Shown here: positions 1 to 9,600 of the stretch, piece by piece
How positions within the stretch are numbered: the stretch's first letter is position 1
Layout: each line of letters starts with the position of its first letter
Assembly: GCA_025964685.1 (NCBI GenBank)
Contig: JAOPYG010000004.1
Span: forward strand, 1-59,672
Direction: 5' to 3'
Length of the DNA stretch: 59,672 bases
From: Actinoallomurus sp.
Lineage (GTDB): Bacteria; Actinomycetota; Actinomycetes; Streptosporangiales; Streptosporangiaceae
Notes under the pieces: generated by a model
What the model saw: only the letters and a program-made list of their open reading frames with translations
Told to the model about the DNA's origin: nothing
The model's database searches: none
Made by a program: the position numbers and the translations under genes

Positions 1-435
1 GTCGCGATCGAGAACTGGCAGCACGACTTCAACATCGGCGCGGTGGTGCGCAACGCCAACGCCTTCCTCGCCGCCGAGGTGCACATCGTCGGCCGCCGCC
101 GCTGGAACCGCCGCGGCGCGATGGTCACCGACCGCTACCAGCACGTACGCCACCATCCGGAGACGGGCGACCTGGTGAAGTGGTGCCGCGAACGCGACCT
201 GCCGATCGTCGGCATCGACAACCTGCCCGGCTCACGGCCCATCCAGAGCGCCGACCTGCCGCGCGCCTGCCTGATGCTGTTCGGCCAGGAGGGCCCGGGC
301 CTGTCGGAGGAGGGCCGCGCCGCCGCCGACGTCGTCCTGCACATCCCGCAGTACGGCTCGACCCGCTCCATCAACGCCGGCGTGGCCAGCGGCGTGGCGA
401 TGTACGAATGGGTGCGCCGCCACGCCGGTCCCTAG
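1..435 (+). CDS. TrmH/SpoU-family RNA methyltransferase, C-terminal part
   Basis: The gene enters from outside the window in frame 1, so its true start is not visible. The visible 144 residues match the SPOUT (TrmH/SpoU) fold: an early NIGAVVRNANA segment (motif 1), a LFGQEGPGLS segment (motif 2) and a C-terminal IPQYGSTRSINAGVASGVA segment (motif 3), which form the knotted S-adenosylmethionine site. Family members methylate a ribose 2'-OH in tRNA or rRNA in the cytoplasm. The exact RNA target cannot be read from this fragment. The protein ends with a TAG stop and nothing is obviously coupled to it downstream. Confidence 0.9.
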   Translation, partial: VAIENWQHDFNIGAVVRNANAFLAAEVHIVGRRRWNRRGAMVTDRYQHVRHHPETGDLVKWCRERDLPIVGIDNLPGSRPIQSADLPRACLMLFGQEGPGLSEEGRAAADVVLHIPQYGSTRSINAGVASGVAMYEWVRRHAGP

Positions 436-473
436 GGGGGCCCGGCTGCGGGATTCCCGCCGATGGCGGCCAA

Positions 474-554
474 GCGGTGGGTGGCGGGCTGGAAGTCCTT
501 GTTCTGGACGACGACGGCCGGATCGAGACCGACCACATGTACCCCGGAGGCTGA
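474..554 (+). pseudogene. Possible C-terminal remnant of an NTF2/SnoaL-like protein
   Basis: This short open stretch ends in a TGA and encodes a tail (GLEVLVLDDDGRIETDHMY) that looks like the last strands of SnoaL/NTF2-like cone-fold proteins, where an LDDDGRI segment is common. No matching N-terminal part or start codon lies upstream, because the preceding sequence is the end of the methyltransferase gene. It is best read as a leftover of a deleted gene next to the XRE regulator. It could also be chance coding-like sequence. Confidence 0.3.
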
Positions 555-564
555 CGGCCCGTCC

Positions 565-1308
565 TCAAGCGGGGAAGGCCGTGAGTCGCAGTGCTTCGGC
601 GGTTGCCTGGTCCGCTGGGAGGAATGCCTCCAGCTTCATCTCGGCGAGTGTGACGTCGACGGCGGTGGCGAACGTCGTCACGGTCGTCATGAGATGCAGC
701 TGCCCGCGCGAGGTTCGAAGCCGGAGCGGCACCGCGAAGCCCAGATGGTCGGAGGACGGCTCCAGCTCAGGGAGGTACTCCGTGAGTTCGGCGTGCAACT
801 CCTCCAGGTGGCCGATGCGCTCCAGGATGTGGCGTGCCCATTCGGCGAAGTTGAGGATGCGCGGTGCCATGCCGTCGGGATGGAGCGCGAGGCGGTAGAC
901 GTTCGTCCCTGGGCCGACCAGCCCGGGGGCCGCGCCTTCGGTGATCACCTCGAACGCCTCGTTGGCGGCGACCAGGTTCCCCTTCCGGTCGACGACGAGT
1001 GCCGGGTAGGGGAGATGACCGGTGAGGATGTGGTCGATCGCGGTCCGCACCGGGGCGAGGACCGGGCCGTCGAGGGGGCTCTCCGGGTAGGCGGGTGCGT
1101 ATCCGGCTGCTAGTAGCAGCTCGTTGCGCTCCCGCAGGGGCAGTTCGAGTGACTCGGCCAGGCGGATGACCATGTTCCGGCCCGGAGCGGATCGGCCCGA
1201 CTCGATGAAGCTGAGGTGTCGCTGGGAGGTCCCGGCACGCACGGCGAGGTCGAGCTGGCTGAGATGGCGGTGCCTACGGCGTTCGCGCAGCGCGTGAGGA
1301 AAGTTCAC
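565..1308 (-). CDS. XRE-family regulator with MmyB-like ligand domain
   Basis: This is a 247-residue DNA-binding regulator. Residues about 1-60 form a lambda-repressor-type helix-turn-helix (ALRERRRHRHLSQLDLA followed by GTSQRHLSFIESGRS). Residues about 95-240 match the PAS-like MmyB ligand-binding domain, including the typical LVVDRKGNLVAANEAF stretch. Proteins of this architecture usually sit divergently from an oxidoreductase and control it. Here the divergent neighbour is the luciferase-like gene starting near 1380. The intergenic space is short and contains a small inverted repeat. The start was taken at the first methionine, directly before the HTH. Confidence 0.88.
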   Translation of the reverse strand: MNFPHALRERRRHRHLSQLDLAVRAGTSQRHLSFIESGRSAPGRNMVIRLAESLELPLRERNELLLAAGYAPAYPESPLDGPVLAPVRTAIDHILTGHLPYPALVVDRKGNLVAANEAFEVITEGAAPGLVGPGTNVYRLALHPDGMAPRILNFAEWARHILERIGHLEELHAELTEYLPELEPSSDHLGFAVPLRLRTSRGQLHLMTTVTTFATAVDVTLAEMKLEAFLPADQATAEALRLTAFPA

Positions 1309-1343
1309 GGGCCAAGTTGTACCCGGGCGGCGGAATTCCGGCC

Positions 1344-1359
1344 ATTCCTCCCAGGGAAT
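1344..1359. promoter_or_regulatory. Inverted repeat ATTCC-N6-GGAAT in divergent promoter
   Basis: A perfect 5-bp inverted repeat with a 6-bp spacer lies between the XRE regulator and the luciferase-like oxidoreductase. An overlapping GGAATTCC palindrome sits just to the left. The position suits an operator for the divergent regulator. This is inference from position and symmetry only. Confidence 0.35.
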
Positions 1360-1379
1360 TGTGGACGTTCACGCTGCCG

Positions 1380-2333
1380 ATGAGCATGGGCGGCATGGAC
1401 ATCGGTGTGCTTCTCCCGACCGGCAAGGCCCAGTGGGGCGCGGACGGCGACCCTCGAGAGCTGGTCGCCTTCGCCGTCCGGGCCGAGGAGTTGGGTTTCT
1501 CCTCGGTCTTCGTCAACGACTCCTTGATCAGCCCGCGGATCGAGGCGCTCACCATGCTGGCCGCGATCGCCCCGGCGACCGATCGGATGACGTTGGGCAC
1601 CGGCGCGCTCCTGCCGTTCCTGCGCCGGCCGATCCAGGTCGCCCAGTCCCTGGCCTCAATCGATCTGCTGTCAGGTGGCCGGCTCGCCGTCGCGGTCGGG
1701 GCAGGCTACCCGGGCCGCTTCGGACGGCCGTTCTACACGCTGTCCGAGGTGCCGTGGCAGCGCCGTTTCACGCGCCTGGACGAGACCGTCGCGCTGTGGC
1801 GTCAGCTGTGGAGCGGCGCCACGTGCTTCCACGGCGAGATCCTGAACTTCGACGACATCCCGCCCGCGCTCCGGCCTTTCCGCGAGGGCGGCCCGCCCAT
1901 CTGGCTCGGCGGCGCGACCCCGGCCGCGCTCGCCCGCGCCGCACGGCTCTACGACGGCTGGCTGCCCTACCCGCCCGACCCCGCCGACTACGAGTCCGGT
2001 CTGCTGGACGTGCGGAAGGCCGCGGCAGAGGCCGGGCGTTCCCCGGACGACATCACCCCCGCGCTGTTCGTGTCCGCACGGATCGACAGCAGTATCGAGA
2101 GCGGCCGCCGGGCACTCGACGACTACGCCAATGCCGGCTACGGCATGCCGCTGGAGGAACTGGAGAAGATCCAGGCGGTCGTCACCGGCACCGCCGAAGA
2201 CGTCGCCGCAGGCCTCGGCCGCTACGTCGCCGCCGGGGCACGCCACCTCGTCATCCGCCTCGGCGCCCTCGACCTCCACTCACAGCGCGATCAACTCGAA
2301 CGGATCGCCACCCTGATCCCCGTTCTCCGCTGA
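1380..2333 (+). CDS. LLM-class (luciferase-like) flavin/F420-dependent oxidoreductase
   Basis: This is a single-domain bacterial luciferase-like monooxygenase of about 317 residues. The N-terminus (MDIGVLLPTGKAQWG), the GTGALLPFLRRPIQVAQSLASID region and the GRLAVAVGAGY strand are characteristic of the TIM-barrel family. Actinobacterial members mostly use coenzyme F420 rather than FMN, and the substrate cannot be told from sequence. The frame is open up to 1317, but homology begins around residue MDIG. In-frame ATGs lie at 1380, 1386 and 1395, and the first was taken. It is divergent from the XRE regulator and converges on the ABC exporter gene. Confidence 0.88.
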   Translation: MSMGGMDIGVLLPTGKAQWGADGDPRELVAFAVRAEELGFSSVFVNDSLISPRIEALTMLAAIAPATDRMTLGTGALLPFLRRPIQVAQSLASIDLLSGGRLAVAVGAGYPGRFGRPFYTLSEVPWQRRFTRLDETVALWRQLWSGATCFHGEILNFDDIPPALRPFREGGPPIWLGGATPAALARAARLYDGWLPYPPDPADYESGLLDVRKAAAEAGRSPDDITPALFVSARIDSSIESGRRALDDYANAGYGMPLEELEKIQAVVTGTAEDVAAGLGRYVAAGARHLVIRLGALDLHSQRDQLERIATLIPVLR

Positions 2334-2355
2334 AACCAAGCCGGCGGGACGCGGC

Positions 2356-4365
2356 CTAACCGCGGCTGTCGAGGCGGTACGCGCGGGCCTGCAGGCCGTA
2401 CAGCTCGCCGAACACCCCGCCGGCCGCCAGCAGCTCCGCCGGTGGCCCCTGCTCGACCAACCTCCCCCGGTCCAGGACGTACACCTGGTCGGCGTGGCGG
2501 ACGCTGGCGAGCCGGTGGGTGATGAGCAGCACCGTACGCCCGTCGGCGTGGGCCCGGATGCGCTCGAAGAGGGCGTGCTCGGCGCGGGCGTCGAGGGCCG
2601 CGGTGGGCTCGTCGCAGATCAGCAGCGGGGCGTCGCGGTAGAAGCCGCGCGCGACTGCGATGCGCTGCCACTGGCCCCCGGACAGCTCGTGCCCGTCCTT
2701 GAACCGGCGGTCCAGCAGCGTGTCGTACCCGTGCGGCAGCGCCGAGACCACCTCATCGGCCCCGGCGGCGGTCGCCGCCTCGGCGATCGACTCCTCGTGC
2801 GGCTCGCGGCCCATCGCGATGTTGTGCCGCGCCGTCATCGGCCAGTGTGTGTAGTGCTGCGGGATCATCGCGACGTTCTGTCGCAGGCGGTCGAGGTCGA
2901 CGTCGCGCAGGCAGGTGTCGTCCCAGCGCACCTCGCCCTGGTCCGGGGTGTAGAGCCCGGCGAGGATCTTGGCGAGTGTGGTCTTGCCGGAGCCGTTCTC
3001 CCCGACGAGTGCCACGACCTGGCCGGCGTGGATCTTCACGGACACGTCGCGCAGCGCGGGCCGGTCGGCGCCCGGGTAGGTGAAGCCGACGTTGTCCGCG
3101 GTGATCACCTCGAAGCCGTCCGGCACCGGCCGGTCGCGCACCGTGGGGATCCGGCGCTCGGCGTCGGCGCAGAAGTCCAGGTAGTCGGAGAAGTACAGGC
3201 CGGACTCGTAACAGCGGTTGACCGCGAACAGCAGCGCCGCCAGGGAGCTCTGCCCGGTGCGGATGGCGAGTACGGCGGTGCCTGCCACCGCGAGCGGCAC
3301 GGCCCCGAGCGCGAGCAGCACGCCGAGCGCGACGTACACCGCGCCGGTCGCGACGCCGCCGGCGATGTCGCCCAGGATCCGCACGGCCGTCTGCCGCCGG
3401 GCGAGGTCGATGTGGATGTCGCGTTCGCGGACCGAGAGCCGGTCGTGCTCGCGGGCGAGGAACGGGCGCATGGTGAACGCGCGGATCTCGGCAGCCGAGT
3501 CACGGTCGGCCATCAGGTCGGCCAGGATCCACTTGCGCCGCCGTACGGCAGACAGCACGAAGATGGCGAGGTACCGCATCCGGGCCGCGCGCGCCGCCGC
3601 CCAGCCGTCCGGCACCGCCGTGATCAGCAGCAACGGCAGCAGCACCGGGTGGAGCACGCCGAGCGCCCCGGCGGCGGCCATCAGCCCGATCACCCCGGTG
3701 AGGACGTCGATCGTCGCCTCGACCACCGGCGCCGCCTCCATGAGGCCGCGGTCGCGGGCGCGATGCATCGCGTCGTGGAACTCGGTGTCGTCGAAACACG
3801 GCAGCTCGACCCGCGTGGTCAGGTCGAACAGGCGTTTCTCCACGAGGTGGTCCACCCGGGGTTTCAGGCGTGCCTGGGCCCAGCCGGCGCCCGCCTGGAG
3901 TCCGGCGCGCAGTGCGGTCGCGCCCGCGACGAGCACGAGTGACGGCAGCGCCGCGCGTACGCGGTCCGGGGTCGCGCCGCCGGAGAACAGCGCCCGAAGC
4001 ACTCCCGTGGTCGCGAGCAGGCCGTAGGCGGTGAAGACACCGGCGAGCAGGTGGAGGCTGACGGTCGTGATCGTGTCGGCGGGGCTGGCCCGCCACGCCA
4101 GCCGGGCGGCCGCGCCGATCAGCGCGGGCAGACGGCGGGTCATGCCGCCCAGGCCGGCCGAGGCCAGTGCCGCGAGGTGGGTATGCCAGGGCGGCAGGTT
4201 CATCTCCGCCGCGTGCTCCGCCGGATCCGGGAGGCCGGTCCTCCTGCTGAACAGACGCCGCATCGCGCGTTCCACCGGCGGACGTCCCGGGCCGTCCTGG
4301 TCCGGGGTGAAGCGTCGCGGACGACTGGGCGGCCGGTCTCGTGGCCGCCGGCGGCGCATCGTCAC
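2356..4365 (-). CDS. ABC exporter, fused permease and ATPase
   Basis: This is a half-transporter of the ABC exporter class. A basic, proline-rich N-terminal extension (about 35 residues) precedes a membrane domain with several hydrophobic helices (about residues 90-420). The nucleotide-binding domain (about 440-655) has Walker A GENGSGKT, signature LSGGQWQRIAVAR and Walker B LLICDEPTAALD, followed by the H-loop ITHRLAS. It would act as a dimer in the cytoplasmic membrane; the substrate is unknown. The GTG at 4363-4365 lies inside a perfect CGTCACGTGACG palindrome and has no good ribosome-binding site. Start sites at MRRLF or the following MNLPP are plausible alternatives. A TetR gene lies upstream on the same strand and may regulate it. 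Confidence 0.88.
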   Translation of the reverse strand: MTMRRRRPRDRPPSRPRRFTPDQDGPGRPPVERAMRRLFSRRTGLPDPAEHAAEMNLPPWHTHLAALASAGLGGMTRRLPALIGAAARLAWRASPADTITTVSLHLLAGVFTAYGLLATTGVLRALFSGGATPDRVRAALPSLVLVAGATALRAGLQAGAGWAQARLKPRVDHLVEKRLFDLTTRVELPCFDDTEFHDAMHRARDRGLMEAAPVVEATIDVLTGVIGLMAAAGALGVLHPVLLPLLLITAVPDGWAAARAARMRYLAIFVLSAVRRRKWILADLMADRDSAAEIRAFTMRPFLAREHDRLSVRERDIHIDLARRQTAVRILGDIAGGVATGAVYVALGVLLALGAVPLAVAGTAVLAIRTGQSSLAALLFAVNRCYESGLYFSDYLDFCADAERRIPTVRDRPVPDGFEVITADNVGFTYPGADRPALRDVSVKIHAGQVVALVGENGSGKTTLAKILAGLYTPDQGEVRWDDTCLRDVDLDRLRQNVAMIPQHYTHWPMTARHNIAMGREPHEESIAEAATAAGADEVVSALPHGYDTLLDRRFKDGHELSGGQWQRIAVARGFYRDAPLLICDEPTAALDARAEHALFERIRAHADGRTVLLITHRLASVRHADQVYVLDRGRLVEQGPPAELLAAGGVFGELYGLQARAYRLDSRG

Positions 4366-4486
4366 GTGACGTCGAACAGGCGGGACGCGTCGATCACCAT
4401 GGCTGCATCATTCCCCGCCACGGAAGAGAACATATCGTGATCATGAGACAACTTGGAGTAGCCGGACATTCGGCCACCGGCGACGG

Positions 4487-5080
4487 TCAGGCTCGGAGCG
4501 AGCTCAGTCCGTTCCAGGTGATGTCCATCATCTGGCGTGCGGTGTCCTCGACGGTGACCCCGGGGTTGCGCATGCGCCACAGCGCCAGCCGCTCGGACGC
4601 GCCGACGATGATCTCGGCGTACGCCTCCAGGTCGCGCCGCGGCCGGTCCGGTACGAGTGACGCCATCTGCGCGGCGATCAGGTCGGTCTGCTGCCGGCGC
4701 GTGGCCTCGATCTCCTCGGCGGCGCCGCCGAGGAGGAGCGGCTCCTGCAACAGCACGAGCCAGGCGCGGCGGTGCGCCTCGATGAACTGGAAATAGGCGA
4801 GATAGCCGCGGTACAGCATGTCCTCGGCCGATCCGCCCTCGGCCGCTGCACGCTCCGTGACCTCGCGCAGCTCGCCGCGCGCCCGGGCGATCGTGGCGAG
4901 CAGCAGCCCCTCCTTGCTGCCGAAGTAGTCGTACAGCATCGGCTTGGAGACCCCGACGCGCGCCGCGATCTCCTCCATGGAGACCGCGGCGTAGCCCTGT
5001 TCGGCGAAGACCTCCTCGGCGACGTCGAGCGTCTGCCGCTCGCGCTCAGCACGAGGCATCCTCCGGCGCCTGTTCTCCAC
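4487..5080 (-). CDS. TetR-family repressor
   Basis: This 197-residue regulator has an N-terminal TetR helix-turn-helix (residues about 12-60, with the typical EEIAARVGVSKPMLYDYF segment and then GSKEGLL) and a helical C-terminal effector domain. It is divergent from the flavin monooxygenase at 5161 and upstream of the ABC exporter on the same strand. The intergenic region is packed with palindromes built from TTACC/GGTAA half-sites. The most likely role is control of the monooxygenase and of itself. The effector is unknown. Confidence 0.92.
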   Translation of the reverse strand: MENRRRRMPRAERERQTLDVAEEVFAEQGYAAVSMEEIAARVGVSKPMLYDYFGSKEGLLLATIARARGELREVTERAAAEGGSAEDMLYRGYLAYFQFIEAHRRAWLVLLQEPLLLGGAAEEIEATRRQQTDLIAAQMASLVPDRPRRDLEAYAEIIVGASERLALWRMRNPGVTVEDTARQMMDITWNGLSSLRA

Positions 5081-5102
5081 GTGTGAACCTTATCTCACTC
5101 CC

Positions 5103-5141
5103 TACCGACGGTAACTTACCGTTGGTAACCTACCGGGGGTA
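5103..5141. promoter_or_regulatory. Nested palindromes, probable TetR operators
   Basis: Five overlapping perfect inverted repeats sit end to end between the divergent TetR and monooxygenase genes: TACCG-A-CGGTA, GGTAA-C-TTACC, TTACC-GTT-GGTAA, GGTA-ACC-TACC and TACC-GGG-GGTA. The repeated GGTA/TACC half-site at a regular pitch suggests cooperative binding of more than one dimer. Assignment to the adjacent TetR is inference. Confidence 0.7.
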
Positions 5142-5160
5142 GGCAACAGAGGGAGGCCAC

Positions 5161-6609
5161 GTGAAACTCGCGATCATCGGCTCGGGCTTCGCCGGGATCG
5201 GCATGGCGATCCAGCTCAAGAAGGCCGGCTTCGACGACTTCGTGATCCTGGAGAAGGACGATGACCTCGGCGGCACATGGCGCGACAACCGGTATCCCGG
5301 CTGCGCCTGCGATGTGCCTTCCCCCATGTACTCCTTCTCATATGAGCTGAACCCGGGCTGGTCACGGTTGTTCGCCCCGCAGGAGGAGATCCTGGCCTAC
5401 CTGCGGCGCTGCGCCGACAAGCACCGGATAGGGCCGCACATCCGCTACGGCAGCACCGTCGACCTGCTCGAATGGGACGACGACGCCCGGCACTGGCGCG
5501 TGTCCCTCACCGACGGTGAGGTCCTCACCGCGAAGGCGGTCGTGTCGGGCATCGGCGCGCTGCACGTCCCCTCCGTGCCGTCCATCCCGGGCGCAGACCG
5601 CTTCGGGGGGACCACGTTCCACTCCGCGCAGTGGGACCACTCATGCGACCTGACCGGCAAGCGGGTCGCGGTCATCGGCACCGGCGCGTCGGCCATCCAG
5701 TTCGTGCCCAAGCTCGCCGAGAAGGCGGCGAGCCTGCGCGTCTTCCAGCGCACGCCCCCGTGGATCCAGCCGAAGCCCGACTTCGTCCTGCCCCGCTGGG
5801 CGCGGGCCGTGCTCCGGCATGTCCCCGGCGCGCAGCGCGTGTTCCGCAACGCGATCTACTGGGTGCTGGAGACCCGTGCGACCGGGTTCACGATCAACCC
5901 GAAACTGATGGCCCCGCAGGAGAAGGTCGCCCGCATGCATCTCGCGCGCCAGATCCGCGACCCCGAGCTGCGGGCGAAGGTCACCCCGGACTACACCATC
6001 GGCTGCAAGCGCATCCTGCTGTCCTCGGACTACTATCCGGCGCTGGCCGAGCCGCACGTCGACGTGGTCACCGAGGGCATCGCCGAGATCACCGAGACCG
6101 GCCTGGTGACCGCCGACGGCACGGCGCACGACGTCGACGTCATCATCTACGGCACCGGCTTCAAGGTCACCGACGCGCTCGCCGAACAGCACATCGTCGG
6201 CCGCGGCGGCCAGAAGATCCAGGATGCCTGGGCGGACGGCATCGAGGCGCACCACGGCACCACGATCGCCGGCTTCCCCAACCTGTTCATGCTGCTCGGC
6301 CCCAACACCGGCCTGGGCCACAACTCGGTCGTCTTCATGATCGAATCCCAGGTGCAGCACGTCATGAGCTGCCTGCGGCTGCTCCGGGAGGAGAAGGCAG
6401 AGGCGATCGAGGTGCGCCCTGGCGCGCAGCGTCGGTACAACGACCACCTCCAGCGCCGGCTGGGCAAGGCGGTCTGGAACGAGGGCGGCTGCAAGAGCTG
6501 GTACCTGGACGAGAACGGCGTCAACCGCACCCTCTGGCCCGGTTTCACCTTCGAGTTCTGGGCTCGCACCCGCCGTGCCCGCCGCCGCGACTACGACCTG
6601 TCCCGCTGA
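5161..6609 (+). CDS. Flavin-containing (Baeyer-Villiger type) monooxygenase
   Basis: This 482-residue class B flavoprotein has an N-terminal FAD-binding GSGFAG at residues 7-12 and a second Rossmann motif GTGASA for NADPH near residue 175. A stretch around residues 149-161 (FGGTTFHSAQWDH) fits the Baeyer-Villiger fingerprint FxGxxxHxxxW. Such enzymes insert one oxygen atom next to a ketone or oxidise soft heteroatoms. The GTG start has a good GGGAGG site 4-9 bases upstream. The gene is divergent from the TetR repressor, with strong operator-like repeats between them, so induction by its substrate is likely. The substrate cannot be inferred. Confidence 0.9.
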   Translation: MKLAIIGSGFAGIGMAIQLKKAGFDDFVILEKDDDLGGTWRDNRYPGCACDVPSPMYSFSYELNPGWSRLFAPQEEILAYLRRCADKHRIGPHIRYGSTVDLLEWDDDARHWRVSLTDGEVLTAKAVVSGIGALHVPSVPSIPGADRFGGTTFHSAQWDHSCDLTGKRVAVIGTGASAIQFVPKLAEKAASLRVFQRTPPWIQPKPDFVLPRWARAVLRHVPGAQRVFRNAIYWVLETRATGFTINPKLMAPQEKVARMHLARQIRDPELRAKVTPDYTIGCKRILLSSDYYPALAEPHVDVVTEGIAEITETGLVTADGTAHDVDVIIYGTGFKVTDALAEQHIVGRGGQKIQDAWADGIEAHHGTTIAGFPNLFMLLGPNTGLGHNSVVFMIESQVQHVMSCLRLLREEKAEAIEVRPGAQRRYNDHLQRRLGKAVWNEGGCKSWYLDENGVNRTLWPGFTFEFWARTRRARRRDYDLSR

Positions 6610-6631
6610 CCGACCGACCAGCGCGGCGCAA

Positions 6632-6650
6632 CGCCCCGCGCGGGGGGGCG
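6632..6650. terminator. GC hairpin between convergent genes
   Basis: CGCCCC pairs with GGGGCG across a GC loop in the 90-bp gap between the convergent monooxygenase and hrpA genes. An alternative register gives the perfect palindrome CCCCGCGCGGGG. There is no U-tract, as is usual for actinomycete terminators. It may serve both directions. Confidence 0.45.
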
Positions 6651-6699
6651 GGCGTCGTCTGGGCGCCGCGCAGCCGGACAGGGATTCGTCAGACACGCC

Positions 6700-9600
6700 C
6701 TAGTCCAGGGCTTTCAGGATGCGCTTCTCCGAGACCGGATACGCGGTGCCGAGCTGCTGGGCGAAGAAGCTGACCCGCAGCTCTTCGATCATCCACCGCA
6801 CCTCGCGGATCTTCGGCTCGCCCGGCCGGGCGTCGCGCGTCCGCACGTACCTGGCCTCGACCTGCTGGATCTGTTGCATCCGCTCGCGGTCGCGGTACGG
6901 GTCCTCGGGCAGGCGTTCCAGCCGGCGTTCGATCGCGCGCAGGTAGCGCAGGACGTCCGGCAGGCGTCGCGCGCCCGCGGCGGTGACGAAGCCGGGGAAG
7001 ACCAGCCGGGACAGCTGGGCGCGTACGTCGGCCAGGGCGGGCACCAGGATCGGGCTGTTCGTGCTCTTCAGCCGGGCCTCGACCTCGTGGGCGGCGGCCA
7101 GGACGCGCTGCGCGTGCGCGAAGACGACCGCGGTCGTGTCGCTCAGCTCCGCGCGTACGTGATCCTTCAGCCGCAGGAACCCCGCCTCGTCCCACGCCGG
7201 GCCGCCGGCCTCGGTGATCAGTTTGTCCGCGGCGCAGGCGACACAGTCCTCGAGCAGGGCGGTGACGCTGCCGTGCGGGGTGCCGCTCAGGACGAGCTTG
7301 GCCTGGTTGCTCAGCTTCGACTGGAGGAACTTCACCGGCGAGGGGGAGCCCAGCAGGACGAGCCGCCGGGTGCCGCGCCACATCGAGCGCTGCTGCTCGG
7401 CCTCGGTGGCGTACGTACGCACGGCGACACTGTCACCCTCGTCGGACAGGGCCGGATACGCCTTGACCCGGCCCTGCTCGTGCACGCGTGGCAGCGTGCC
7501 GAAGTCCCAGGTGAGCACCCCCTGGCGTTCGATCGCGTCCGAGGCGCGCGCCAGGGTGGCCGACACCTTGGGCGCGAGCCGCCGCTTCAACTCGGCGAGG
7601 TCCTTGCCCTCGGCCAGGGTGCGCTTGCGGTCCACCACCCGATAGGTGATCTTCAGATGGTCCGGGACACGGCTCAGGTCCCACGCCTCGCGGGGGACGT
7701 CCACGCCGGTCATCGCCCGCAGCTCGCGTTCGAGGGAGTCCAGCAGCGGTCCCGAGTCGGGCGTGATCCGCGCCAGCACCCGGCGGGCCACGTCGGGGGC
7801 GGGCACGAAGTTGACCCGCAGGCGCTTGGGCAGTGACCGGATCAGCTCGGTGACGAGGTCCTCGCGCAGACCCGGGATCTGCCAGTCGAAGCCCGCGGAG
7901 CCGACCTGGTTGAGCACCGGCAGCGGAATCTGCACGGTCACGCCGTCGGCGTCGGTGCCGGGCTCGAACTGGTACGACAGGCGCAGCCGCTGATCCTCGA
8001 CCTGCCACGCGTCGGGGTAGTCGGCCTGGCGCACCTCGCCCGCGGCATCGTTGACCAGCATCGACGTGGAGAACGTCAGCAGGTCCGGAGTGTCGCGCCG
8101 TGCCTTCTTCCACCACGAGTCGAAGTGCCGGGCCGACACCGCCTCGGCCGGGAGCCGCTCGTCGTAGAACTCGAAGAGGGACTCGTCGTCCACCACGATG
8201 TCGCGGCGCCGGGCGCGGTGCTCCAGCTCCTCGGCCTCCTCGAGGAGCCGCCGGTTGTCCTGCAGGAAGCGGTGATGGGAGTCCCAGTCGCCCTCGACCA
8301 GGGCATTGCGGATGAACAGGTCCCGGCACAGCTCCGGGTCGATCCTGGCGTAGTTCACCTTGCGCTCCGCCACGATCGGCACGCCGTACAGCGTGACCTT
8401 CTCGTACGCCATCACGGCGCCCTGGTTCTTCTCCCAGTGCGGCTCGCTGTAGGTGCGCTTGACCAGGTGCCCGGCGAGCGGCTCCACCCACTCGGGCTCG
8501 ATCCTGGCGGCGAGACGGGCCCAGAGCCGCGAGGTCTCCACCAGCTCGGCCGCCATCACCCAGCGCGGCGGCTTCTTGGCCAGCGCCGACCCGGGGAAGA
8601 TGGCGAACCGGGCGCTGCGGGCGCCGTCGTACTCGCGCGGTCCGCGCCGGCCGTCCTTCTCTTTCTTGGTCTCATCCATCAGGCCGATGTGCGACAGCAG
8701 GCCCGCCAGCAGGGAGATGTGCACGCGCTGGGGGTCGGCCGGCGTGGTGTTCAGCGTCACGCCGAGGTCCTTGCCGACCTGCCGGAGCTGACCGTAGATG
8801 TCCTGCCACTCGCGGACGCGCAGGTAGTGCAGGTACTCCTTTTTGCACAGCCGGCGGAACTGGTTGCCCGACAGCTCCTTCTGCCGCTCCTGCAGGTACT
8901 CCCACAGGTTGAGATAGGCCAGGAAGTCGGACTCCTTGTCGGCGAAGCGGGCGTGCTGCTCGTCCGCCGCCTGGCGTTTCTCGGCGGGGCGTTCGCGCGG
9001 GTCCTGGATCGACAGCGCGGCGACGATGATCATGACCTCGCGGGCGCAGCCGTTCCGGTCGGCCTCCAGCACCATGCGGGCGAGCCGCGGGTCGACCGGC
9101 AGCTGGGCCAGCTTGCGGCCCAGCGGCGTGAGCCGGTCCTGGTCGAGGGCGCCCAGCTCCTGGAGGAGGTTCACGCCGTCCTTGACGTTGCGCCGGTCAG
9201 GCGGGTCGATGAACGGGAAGTCCAGGATGTCGCCCAGGCCCAGGTCGGTCATCTGCAGGATGACCGAGGCCAGGTTGGTACGCAGGATCTCCGCGTCGGT
9301 GAACTCCGGCCGCCCGAGGAAGTCCTCCTCGGAGTAGAGCCGGATGCACAAGCCGTCCGAGAGCCGGCCGCAGCGGCCCTTGCGCTGGTTGGCCGACGCC
9401 TGGGAGACGGCTTCGATCGGCAGCCGCTGCACCTTGGTCCGGTGGCTGTAACGCGAGACGCGGGCCATGCCCGGGTCGATGACGTACTTGATGCCCGGCA
9501 CGGTCAGCGAGGTCTCGGCCACGTTGGTGGCGAGAACGATGCGACGGCCCCGATGGGCCTGGAACACCCGGTGCTGCTCGGCCGCGGACAGCCGGGCGTA

